From positions 1-12,297 of the forward strand of contig CAKQPF010000080.1 of the NCBI GenBank assembly GCA_934256705.1: 12,297 nt of DNA, written 5' to 3'. The notes below the pieces were generated by a model. The model had not been told where the DNA came from. It saw only the letters and a program-made list of their open reading frames with translations, and did not search any database. The stretch's first letter is position 1, and every line of letters begins with the position of its first letter. A program made the translations under genes and the position numbers. Positions 5,827 to 12,297 of this stretch are shown here, in pieces. The DNA comes from an uncultured Prevotella sp. (GTDB taxonomy: Bacteria; Bacteroidota; Bacteroidia; Bacteroidales; Bacteroidaceae).

Positions 5827-6687
5827 ATGAATTTCGAACTTGAACTTGTAAATATCAGCGTGCTGAACATAGGGTACGCCAAGACCATACACAGGTGGGG
5901 AGGTACGGACATCTCTTCGCCATTTGCACGTCTCTACTATGTAAGGTCAGGGTGCGCAAAACTTCATTTTCCCGACCGCGACATCGAGCTGCAGCCAGGA
6001 TATATGTATCTCGTGCCAAGTTTCATGCCACACAGTTACGTCTGCGAGCCGGGATTTGAATTCTATTATATGTTCATCTACGAAAGATACGGCGACCAGA
6101 CAAGTTTCTTTGACATCTACACATTCCCATATATGGTAAAAGGCAACGAGGCATCAGAACTCCTCTTTGCCAATTTCTGCCATCTCTATCCACAGCTCAA
6201 CCTGCCCTACTCCAGCGCAGAGGACTTCAATGCGCATCCGGCATATAGAGATTATGCCCGAAGATACATGGGAATGGAGAGATACGAGAAGATGCAGCTG
6301 CAGGGATTCGTATGGATCGTAGCTTCATATTTCATGAAGCATTCGCAGAAGCGGTCGCAGAATACAGATGCGAGAGTGCTGAAAGTATGCCAATACATCA
6401 AGCAGAACATACACACTTCCATCACACTTGAACAGATGGCGGACGTGGCTTGCGTGACAAAGTCCTACATCGGAAAACTGTTTAATGAGACACTTGGCAT
6501 ATCCCCACTGCAATATGTGATAAAATGCAAGATACAATATGCGCAGAGCATATTGCTCACTACGGATATTCCCGTAAAGAAAATCGCGGCAAAGATAGGC
6601 ATTGACGATGTCTCCTATTTTATCAGATTGTTCAAGAAGAACATCGGTTTCACGCCGCAGGATTACAGGGACAGCCTAAAGTATTAG
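5827..6687 (+). CDS. AraC family transcriptional regulator
   Basis: This 286-aa DNA-binding regulator has the standard two-part layout. The N-terminal half (about 30-90) has the cupin-like pattern of AraC effector domains, with YYVRSGCAKLHF, the turn LQPGYMYLVPSFMPH and a following aromatic strand. The C-terminal 100 residues (187-286) carry two helix-turn-helix units: TLEQMADVACVTKSYIGKLF, then the linker helix, then VKKIAAKIGIDDVSYFIRLF and the signature FKKNIGFTPQDYRDSLK. There is no membrane segment or receiver domain. The ligand is unknown; sugar sensing is common in the family. It is co-directional with and directly upstream of the polysaccharide-export genes, separated by 156 bp containing their probable promoter. 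Control of that promoter is inferred from position and from the missing -33 box, not shown. No promoter of its own was found, so it may be cotranscribed with the gene at 5373. Confidence 0.9.
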   Translation: MNFELELVNISVLNIGYAKTIHRWGGTDISSPFARLYYVRSGCAKLHFPDRDIELQPGYMYLVPSFMPHSYVCEPGFEFYYMFIYERYGDQTSFFDIYTFPYMVKGNEASELLFANFCHLYPQLNLPYSSAEDFNAHPAYRDYARRYMGMERYEKMQLQGFVWIVASYFMKHSQKRSQNTDARVLKVCQYIKQNIHTSITLEQMADVACVTKSYIGKLFNETLGISPLQYVIKCKIQYAQSILLTTDIPVKKIAAKIGIDDVSYFIRLFKKNIGFTPQDYRDSLKY

Positions 6688-6776
6688 GCTAAACTGCAGA
6701 AGTCTGCCTCGCAAGCGATGCGAATAATCAATATTTTGAACAATTTTTTAAAAAAACAATCAAAAAAATCAAGATA

Positions 6777-6800
6777 TAATAATAATTATTATTACCTTTG
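6777..6800 (+). promoter_or_regulatory. Probable regulated promoter with an overlapping 18-bp palindrome
   Basis: TACCTTTG (6793-6800) is an exact -7 box, about 44 nt before the wza-like ATG. No TTTG is present 19-21 bp upstream, unlike the four complete promoters in the window. A perfect 18-bp palindrome (TAATAATAATTATTATTA, 6777-6794) ends on the first two bases of the box. A missing -33 box plus a site overlapping the -7 box suggests dependence on a regulator, but an AT-rich palindrome could arise by chance. Confidence 0.6.
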
Positions 6801-6843
6801 CAAAGACATTGAAAAAACAGAAAACTAATATAGATTAAAATTT

Positions 6844-7620
6844 ATGAAGAAACTACTTCTACCTATGTTTATTCTCGCTGTCTTGGCATCATGCACTCCT
6901 AAGGACATCGCATATTTCCAGGATCGCCAGCCGGGAATTACCGAGCCTGTCACAATCAATTCCGTCCCATTCAAGGTCCGTCCGGGAGACCGCATCTCCA
7001 TCTGGGTGAAATCAAGAAACGAACAGCTCACAAACCAATTTAATATCAACCAGGGAAATTCGCAGGGAATGTCTGGAAATACACAGAACCAAGGCTACGT
7101 GGTGGACGACAACGGACAGATAGATTTCCCTGTGCTCGGCAAGGTGACCGTTGCGGGAATGAACCGCCAGGAAATAACAGAATACATCACAAATGCCCTG
7201 CGCACCTCCAAACTCGTGGATGATGCGATAGTAAGCGTCAATTACACCGGACTTTACGTCTATATCCTCGGTGAAGGAGGAGGAAAGAAGGTGAACATCG
7301 AGAAGGACAAGTTCACGTTCTGGGAGCTTCTCTCAGAGTCTGGAGACCTCAACATCAACGCAAAGCGCCAGAATGTCCTCGTAATACGTGAAGAGGACGG
7401 AATGCGTACACAGTATGAGCTCGACCTTACCAAGATGAAGAACATCTACGAATCACCCGTATATTATGTTCATCAGAATGACATCGTGTATGTAGAGCCA
7501 AACAACAAGACAAAGAGACAATCCACAAACAATGGCAACCTCTTCAATACATGGGGATTCTGGACCGGTCTTCTCGGAATCGGCTCTACCGTTGTCTCTG
7601 TAATCAATCTCACGAAATAA
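6844..7620 (+). CDS. Wza-like polysaccharide export outer-membrane lipoprotein
   Basis: This 258-aa protein belongs to the outer-membrane polysaccharide export (OPX) family, whose oligomers form the channel through which capsule or exopolysaccharide leaves the cell. It starts with a lipoprotein signal ending in LASC (lipidated Cys17). Residues about 40-120 form the poly-export domain: VPFKVRPGDRISIWVKS, then VVDDNGQIDFPVLGKVTVAG and a helix (RQEITEYITNALR). An SLBB-type beta-grasp domain follows (about 137-185; VYILGEGGGKKVNI and TFWELLSESGDL). A C-terminal hydrophobic segment (about 236-254, FWTGLLGIGSTVVSVINL) probably makes the outer-membrane helical pore, as in Wza. It is shorter than E. 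coli Wza (about 380 aa), which fits a protein with one SLBB repeat. It is the first gene of the module and lies 26 nt before the BY-kinase gene. Confidence 0.92.
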   Translation: MKKLLLPMFILAVLASCTPKDIAYFQDRQPGITEPVTINSVPFKVRPGDRISIWVKSRNEQLTNQFNINQGNSQGMSGNTQNQGYVVDDNGQIDFPVLGKVTVAGMNRQEITEYITNALRTSKLVDDAIVSVNYTGLYVYILGEGGGKKVNIEKDKFTFWELLSESGDLNINAKRQNVLVIREEDGMRTQYELDLTKMKNIYESPVYYVHQNDIVYVEPNNKTKRQSTNNGNLFNTWGFWTGLLGIGSTVVSVINLTK

Positions 7621-7646
7621 TTTACATACATAATCATTCCCACTTT

Positions 7647-10136
7647 ATGAGTACAAATTCTTCAAACAGAAAGGTGCAGGAGCAAGAGACGAAAAACTCG
7701 CTCAACCTTACTGACATCATAGGACTGTGCCTCAGCAACTGGTATTGGTTCGTACTGTGCCTCTGCCTCACCTGTGCCGGCGCTGCCATCTATCTGCGCA
7801 TGACGCCTCCGGTCTATACACGTAACACCTCACTCGTAATCAAGGAAGATGCAAGCAGTCAGGCTGTCAACGACATCTTCACCAAGGTGCGCGGAAACAA
7901 TATCCGCCAGGCTACTGCGTCACTCAAGAACGAAATCATCGCTTTCCAGAAGCCTGCCCTCATGAGAAAGGTAGTGGAGAGACTTCATCTCGACTTCCAG
8001 TATGAGATAAGAGGACGCTTGCGCAACACCGTGCTCTATGGATCCAGCCTGCCTATCACCGTCTGCGTCGATGGAATCGGCAACAACACTCACGTGGAAT
8101 TTGTCGTTACGATTAATGATAATAATCATGCCACATTGAAGTTTACCGACAGAAACGGCAAGACCACAAAGCTGCAAGCCATGTTTGGCAAGAAATTCAA
8201 GTCTCCTCTGGGAAGCACCACCATCAACAAGACACAGGCTTTCAGAGCTCACAGCGACGACCCTATCACCGTGACAAGAATAGGATATGATGCCGCTGCC
8301 ACACAGATACTCAGCCGAATGAGAATCGCCAATGCTGACGAGGAATCCACAGTCATCGACATTTCACTCTCTGACGTCAACATCGAGCGCGGTGATGATA
8401 TCCTGAACACACTTATCGCAATCTATAATGAAAACTGGGTGGCAAACCGCAACCAGGTCATTGTAGCGACAAACAAATTCATCGGTGAACGTCTGGCTGC
8501 CATCGGAGAAGAGCTCAGCGAGGTGGAGAACAGGATGACACAATTCAAAGTGGCTCATCATACCATCGACTTTGAAAACGAAGGCACGCAATACCAGGCA
8601 CGTTCCATGGAGTTTGACAACCAGAATATGGAAATATCCAAGGAACTGTCACTCGTGATGTATTTCCGTGGCGTCGTGAAGAAAGCCACAAATCCTACTG
8701 TCACTCTCCCACTCCCGGCAGGAGTGCATAACGCCGCACTTGCCGAACAGGTAGGTCAGTACAACGCTCTTGTGCTCAACCGCAGTAACCTCATCTCTTC
8801 TTCTACAGAGGAAAACCCTCTCGTAGGCGACGTGGACAAGCAGATGTCTGTGCTCTACAATGGTATTCTCACCACAATCGAGAACCACATCAGCACCCTC
8901 AACTCACAGATGGGCATCCTCAACGCTTCCACTTCACGCAACAATGCTGAGATTGACGCCACTCCTAACAAGCAGAAGATCTACGTAGATATAGAGAGAA
9001 GCAGGAAAATCAAGGAACAGCTCTACACATTCCTTCTCCAGACACGTGAGCAGAACGAGCTCAACCAGGCTTTCGCCGCTTACAACACCCGCGTGCTCCA
9101 GCCATCCACAGGTTCCAATTACCAGTCTTTCCCAGACGTGAAGAAGATATGGATGATCGCCATCATATCCGGACTTATCATTCCTTTCCTCTTCATCATC
9201 TTCCGCGAATGGTCCAATTCCAAGATTCGAGGCAGAAAGGATATAGAGAAACTGACAGTCCCATTTGTCGGCGAACTGCCTTTGGTGGAATTCCCTGACC
9301 AGGTGCAGATATCCAAGTTCAAGAGGTTTATCAGCAGAATCTTCTCGAAAGACAAGTCTTCTGACCACAAACATCATCATTCCAAAGGAAGAGAAAAATA
9401 TATAAGCCACGTGGTGGTGGAGCATGGCAACCGTAATGTAATCAACGAGGCTTACAGAGTACTGCGTACGAACCTCGAATTCATGCTCGGCAACAACCCC
9501 GAGATGAAAGTCGTGATGACCACATCCGCCAACCCTCATTCCGGCAAGACATTCGTGACTTACAACCTCGCCAAATGTATGTCGCTCAAAGGCAAGCGAG
9601 TTTGTACGATTGACCTCGACCTACGCAGACGATCTCTCTCCCATTATGTGGATAAGCCAGAACTCGGAGTTTCCGATTACATCAATGGCGCAGTGAAGGA
9701 TTGGCGCAGTCTCCTCGTACAAGCAGAAGATGCTGAGAATCTCTTCGTCCTCCCGGTTGGCACATTGCCTCCTAATCCTGCTGAGATAATCTCATTTGAC
9801 AGATTTGGAGAAATGATTGCAGAAATAAGAAAAGAGTTCGACTATGTGTTCTTCGACTGTCCTCCTGTCGAGGTGGTTGCCGACACAAGCATCCTTGCAA
9901 AATATGCTGACGTTACCCTGTTTGTCATTCGTGTCGGCGTCATGGAGATAGAATTTCTCCCTATGATCGAGAAATACTATCGTGAACGCAAGTACAACAA
10001 CATGGGAATCGTGCTTAACGGTACGCTTACTGCAAACTCCCGCTATGGTTACCGCCGCTATGGTTATCGCTACGGCTACGGCTACGGTTACGGCTATGGT
10101 GGCTATGGTTACGGCAGCAGTTATAATGAAGGTTAG
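7647..10136 (+). CDS. Wzc-like polysaccharide co-polymerase with BY-kinase (tyrosine kinase) domain
   Basis: This 829-aa inner-membrane protein sets polysaccharide chain length and couples synthesis to export through cycles of tyrosine autophosphorylation. A Wzz-type N-terminal region has TM1 at about 31-50 (NWYWFVLCLCLTCAGAAIYL). A long periplasmic part is predicted to be largely helical, and TM2 lies at about 501-521 (IWMIAIISGLIIPFLFIIF) after a Pro-containing motif. A His/Lys-rich linker (DHKHHHSKGREK) leads to the BY-kinase domain: Walker A SANPHSGKT (K634), Walker A' TIDLDLRR (D656, D658) and Walker B VFFDCPP (D737). The C-terminus (800-826) holds 12 tyrosines in a Gly/Tyr/Arg tail, the expected phosphorylation cluster. 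The ATG at 7647 was chosen because an earlier ATG (7551) would overlap the preceding gene and add unrelated residues. The next gene is the matching phosphatase. Confidence 0.95.
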   Translation: MSTNSSNRKVQEQETKNSLNLTDIIGLCLSNWYWFVLCLCLTCAGAAIYLRMTPPVYTRNTSLVIKEDASSQAVNDIFTKVRGNNIRQATASLKNEIIAFQKPALMRKVVERLHLDFQYEIRGRLRNTVLYGSSLPITVCVDGIGNNTHVEFVVTINDNNHATLKFTDRNGKTTKLQAMFGKKFKSPLGSTTINKTQAFRAHSDDPITVTRIGYDAAATQILSRMRIANADEESTVIDISLSDVNIERGDDILNTLIAIYNENWVANRNQVIVATNKFIGERLAAIGEELSEVENRMTQFKVAHHTIDFENEGTQYQARSMEFDNQNMEISKELSLVMYFRGVVKKATNPTVTLPLPAGVHNAALAEQVGQYNALVLNRSNLISSSTEENPLVGDVDKQMSVLYNGILTTIENHISTLNSQMGILNASTSRNNAEIDATPNKQKIYVDIERSRKIKEQLYTFLLQTREQNELNQAFAAYNTRVLQPSTGSNYQSFPDVKKIWMIAIISGLIIPFLFIIFREWSNSKIRGRKDIEKLTVPFVGELPLVEFPDQVQISKFKRFISRIFSKDKSSDHKHHHSKGREKYISHVVVEHGNRNVINEAYRVLRTNLEFMLGNNPEMKVVMTTSANPHSGKTFVTYNLAKCMSLKGKRVCTIDLDLRRRSLSHYVDKPELGVSDYINGAVKDWRSLLVQAEDAENLFVLPVGTLPPNPAEIISFDRFGEMIAEIRKEFDYVFFDCPPVEVVADTSILAKYADVTLFVIRVGVMEIEFLPMIEKYYRERKYNNMGIVLNGTLTANSRYGYRRYGYRYGYGYGYGYGGYGYGSSYNEG

Positions 10137-10142
10137 TCTGTC

Positions 10143-10227
10143 TGGTGGTTTGGTCGTTCAGCTTGACCATAAAAGCGGTCAACAAAGTGGTTGAATCCAC
10201 TGGACTGCCAAACCACCAAACGCTGAA
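10143..10227 (+). ncRNA. Structured inter-cistronic element with possible pseudoknot
   Basis: The 108-nt gap between the kinase stop and the phosphatase ATG holds an 11-bp perfect inverted repeat (TGGTGGTTTGG 10143-10153 with CCAAACCACCA 10208-10218). Inside it are two perfect hairpins: TTGACC/GGTCAA (10163-10168/10177-10182) and AGTGG/CCACT (10186-10190/10197-10201). In addition TTCAGC (10157-10162), inside the outer stem, can pair with GCTGAA (10222-10227) outside it, giving an H-type pseudoknot that ends 17 nt before the phosphatase ATG. No T-run follows, so it is not an ordinary terminator. A role in setting phosphatase translation or mRNA processing is inferred. It resembles no RNA family I recognise. 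Confidence 0.5.
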
Positions 10228-10244
10228 TAAACAATAGAAAAACA

Positions 10245-10952
10245 ATGTTCTTCAACTTCAAGAAATCATACAAGACATCAGGATACCTCAATGGATTCAC
10301 AGACTGGCACAGCCACATTCTCCCCGGAGTGGATGACGGCATCAGGACAATGGACGAATCACTCGCAGTGCTTGCCTATTACGAATCCTTAGGCATGAGC
10401 GAAGTGTGGCTCACGCCTCACATCATGGAAGATATTCCAAACACTACCGAAGACCTGAAGAAACGCTTTGAAGACCTCTGCAAGCATTATGAAGGCAATA
10501 TGAAACTGCATCTTGCCGCTGAATACATGCTGGACAATCTGTTCGTGCAAAGACTGAGCGAAGGAGACATCCTGACTTACGGAAAAAATGGCAAGTCAGT
10601 GCTTGTGGAAACATCATACATCCAGGCTCCATACGGCTTCAGGTCCATATTGCAAGACATACAGAAGTCTGGGCTTTCACCAGTTCTCGCCCATCCTGAA
10701 AGATACCAATACATGAACGAGAACGATTACAGCCAACTGCACAGTCAGGGCATTCGGTTTCAGATGAACATCACATCTCTCGTAGGAGGCTATGGTATTC
10801 CTGCACAAAAACGTGCCATTCATCTGCTTGAGGAAGGCTATTACACATATTTCGGCACGGACGTGCATTCCCTTTCCTCTGTTTCCAGACTGATGGAAAA
10901 GAAAGCCATCACCAAGTCTGAACTATCTATGCTCAACGGCGTTGAGGACTGA
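10245..10952 (+). CDS. PHP-family protein-tyrosine phosphatase (CpsB/CapC/YwqE-like)
   Basis: This 235-aa cytoplasmic enzyme belongs to the metal-dependent PHP phosphatases that remove phosphate from the tyrosine cluster of BY-kinases, resetting the export cycle. The family motifs are all present: DWHSHILPGVDDG (H22, H24, D30, D31), TPH (H59), AAEY (E93), AHPERY (H150, E152) and GTDVH (D206, H208). Together these form the metal-binding site. Length and order match CpsB of streptococci and YwqE of Bacillus. It follows the kinase in the same direction, after a structured 108-nt spacer. Its last 20 bp overlap the end of the convergent plug-protein gene, so no terminator lies between them. No degenerate residue is seen, so the enzyme should be active. 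Confidence 0.93.
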   Translation: MFFNFKKSYKTSGYLNGFTDWHSHILPGVDDGIRTMDESLAVLAYYESLGMSEVWLTPHIMEDIPNTTEDLKKRFEDLCKHYEGNMKLHLAAEYMLDNLFVQRLSEGDILTYGKNGKSVLVETSYIQAPYGFRSILQDIQKSGLSPVLAHPERYQYMNENDYSQLHSQGIRFQMNITSLVGGYGIPAQKRAIHLLEEGYYTYFGTDVHSLSSVSRLMEKKAITKSELSMLNGVED

Positions 10953-12198
10953 CGCCTACAAGTCTCCAGGTCCGGTCTATCGGAGCTTTGTAATAGGCCA
11001 GTACAAGATATTGGTTCTCAGTCTGAAAGAAATCTCCCTCCGTAAGGGAAGTCTTGGAATATGGTTGCTTTCCTGCCAGTTTTCTGCTCTCATCCGATGA
11101 TTGTTCGAGAATATACTGGTAAGAATAGTAACCATATTTCATTTTTATCACCGCATGATAGCACTGTTCCTCATCATCATATTCCATGAGATACTTTGCC
11201 CTCTCATTGCTGCTCGCCCACCTTCCATCTACATAGACATCACCAGGAAGTTGCGGTGTGTCAAGGTAGAAATGCACCTTCACATACTCTGATGCAATGT
11301 CATTCTCCACATTGTCTGAGTTCCTTAAGTAAAAACTTCCATTAGCATCTTCATCATAGACATAGGCTCTGCGTGGATAGTCATGATAAAGGTGGACATT
11401 ATTCCATTCCCCATCCCAGTCTATTGACTCTACACCAAGCGAATTACGGTGCACATCGAGTATTTCAAAGGCATGATATTCATTGCCAGCCGGAAAGATA
11501 AGGTCAGGAGTATGCGTCCAAATCATAGAGTTCTGCGTCACCTGAGAAGCGTCTGGACACCATACCATATTGTCAGTCCTATGGTTTTGCATTACAGCCA
11601 CTTTGAATTGTTCCCTCGGGCTGACGCATTTGAGGGAAGAAGGAAACTGCACCTTGATATTCACCTGCTGATGACTTCGCTGAATATCTATGTCAGTATT
11701 GTCAGTAATCTTTTTTGCCACAGTGACCAAGTCCTCACAGACCATAAAGCGTGCGCTTGCCACTATTTCTTCTTCATCCTCATCAATTATATCCACACGA
11801 TAATTGCCACTCATCATTATTCGGCAGGAAGCATTTGGAATCGTCAGCCTATAGTGGGTGAACAGTTGGTTGGTATTTATGGATTTCTCGTAATCTTCCA
11901 AAGTCTGACCACTCTGGAATCCGCTGATATAATCGCTTGCAAACAATCCCTCGGAATCTGACCAGTCCGGCTCACAATGAGTTACCGTATAAGAATATCT
12001 GTGTGAATCATGGGTAAGCTCGTCAAAGGATATGTTAATGCTCTGCCCCCCTCCCTGTATGATGACGGGGTCTTCCAGCCAGTCCTGCCCCGCAACTACT
12101 TGCAGCGAAGCGATTCTCTCGCTCCTGATTTCCTGTAATTGGGCTTTTACCAGAAGTGAAAACATGGATATAAGGAAGATGAAAAATAGTCTGTACAT
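10933..12198 (-). CDS. Type IX secretion system plug-domain protein (DUF5103 family)
   Basis: This 421-aa secreted protein matches the DUF5103 family, whose Flavobacterium johnsoniae member is the Plug that closes the SprA translocon of the type IX secretion system when its partner PorV is absent. A signal peptide (MYRLFFIFLISMFSLLVKA, cleaved before Q20) sends it to the periplasm. The N-terminal beta-rich domain shows the family pattern: EIRSERIASLQVV, YSYTVTHCEPDWSDSEG, YISGFQSGQTLEDYEKS and LFTHYRLTIPN. The rest continues with strand-rich segments typical of the family (VWCPDASQVTQNSMIWTHT; RRAYVYDEDANGSFYLRNSD). Length is as expected. The ATG at 12198 was chosen over the TTG at 12225 because the signal peptide begins there and a -7 box covers the TTG. 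No other secretion-system gene is in the window, so a working system is only suggested. Confidence 0.85.
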   Translation of the reverse strand: MYRLFFIFLISMFSLLVKAQLQEIRSERIASLQVVAGQDWLEDPVIIQGGGQSINISFDELTHDSHRYSYTVTHCEPDWSDSEGLFASDYISGFQSGQTLEDYEKSINTNQLFTHYRLTIPNASCRIMMSGNYRVDIIDEDEEEIVASARFMVCEDLVTVAKKITDNTDIDIQRSHQQVNIKVQFPSSLKCVSPREQFKVAVMQNHRTDNMVWCPDASQVTQNSMIWTHTPDLIFPAGNEYHAFEILDVHRNSLGVESIDWDGEWNNVHLYHDYPRRAYVYDEDANGSFYLRNSDNVENDIASEYVKVHFYLDTPQLPGDVYVDGRWASSNERAKYLMEYDDEEQCYHAVIKMKYGYYSYQYILEQSSDESRKLAGKQPYSKTSLTEGDFFQTENQYLVLAYYKAPIDRTWRLVGVSPQRR

Positions 12199-12222
12199 AA
12201 TGCAAATTATAGATTTTGATTG

Positions 12223-12230
12223 CAAATTTA
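12223..12230 (-). promoter_or_regulatory. Possible -7 box of the plug-protein gene
   Basis: The minus strand reads TAAATTTG, matching TAnnTTTG, which would give a leader of about 18-20 nt before the ATG at 12198. No TTTG is found at the right distance upstream, so the promoter is incomplete by consensus. Confidence 0.45.
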
Positions 12231-12297
12231 TATAAAATTTTCGAATTATAAGCCAGTAAAATAAAAAACTTGAATGATTTCCCTCGAATTGTGCGAG

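Noticed and set aside
7551..7646. Upstream ATG extension of the wzc-like gene
   Set aside because: It overlaps the wza-like 3' end in another frame and adds residues unlike any Wzc N-terminus; the ATG at 7647 gives the normal start before TM1.
10147..10218. tRNA-like outline in the wzc-phosphatase spacer: 72 nt, a closing stem, inner hairpins, a GGTTGAATCC-like segment and a terminal ACCACCA
   Set aside because: The putative T-arm is separated from the acceptor strand by six bases and its loop is six nt without the conserved C56; the anticodon hairpin loop is eight nt; no proper D-arm forms. A resemblance only, though a decayed tRNA cannot be fully excluded without tRNAscan-SE.
1..12297. CRISPR array, insertion sequence, integrase or toxin-antitoxin pair
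   Set aside because: No spaced repeats, transposase-like proteins, target duplications or paired small toxin-like ORFs were seen on either strand by reading.

Overview
The window looks like chromosomal DNA of a Bacteroidales bacterium, most likely Prevotellaceae or a close relative. Reasons seen in the sequence: five promoters carry the Bacteroidota -7 box TAnnTTTG, four of them with a TTTG -33 box 19-20 bp upstream; start codons lack clear Shine-Dalgarno sequences; and several genes belong to Bacteroidota-type families (a 57-aa histone H1-like protein, a 113-aa divergent RNA polymerase omega, a DUF4293 membrane protein, a DUF5103/type IX secretion plug protein). The genus is inferred from general gene content and is not proven.

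Layout, left to right. Positions 1-342 hold the terminator of a gene outside the window, a strong promoter, and a short possible lipoprotein ORF whose N-terminal codons contain a run of nine Gs. Positions 343-849 hold no convincing gene but are rich in inverted repeats: a probable bidirectional terminator and a REP-like cluster of hairpins. They separate the small ORF from uvrB (nucleotide excision repair), which runs leftward. Diverging from uvrB is an operon of bamD (outer-membrane protein assembly lipoprotein), an rpoZ-type omega subunit and a DUF4293 membrane protein, closed by a strong intrinsic terminator. A minus-strand histone H1-like gene and a plus-strand conserved-type unknown gene then share a divergent promoter region. 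An AraC-family regulator follows.

The right half is a compact envelope polysaccharide-export module: a Wza-like outer-membrane lipoprotein, a Wzc-like BY-kinase/co-polymerase with a 12-tyrosine tail, and a PHP-family CpsB/YwqE-like tyrosine phosphatase. These three form a complete export and phosphorylation-cycle set (channel, kinase, phosphatase), but no glycosyltransferase, flippase or polymerase gene is visible. The module probably starts at a promoter with a good -7 box, no -33 box, and an 18-bp perfect palindrome overlapping the -7 box, which suggests regulated or activated expression; the adjacent AraC protein is an obvious candidate. Between kinase and phosphatase lies an unusually structured 85-nt spacer that could form a pseudoknot. 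The phosphatase gene converges on, and overlaps by 20 bp, a minus-strand gene for a type IX secretion plug-domain protein.

Most of the window is ordinary housekeeping and envelope biology. I see no clear new defence or mobile system. The items most worth a second look are the wzc-phosphatase spacer RNA, the REP-like hairpin cluster, the G-tract small lipoprotein, and the apparently stand-alone export/kinase module.
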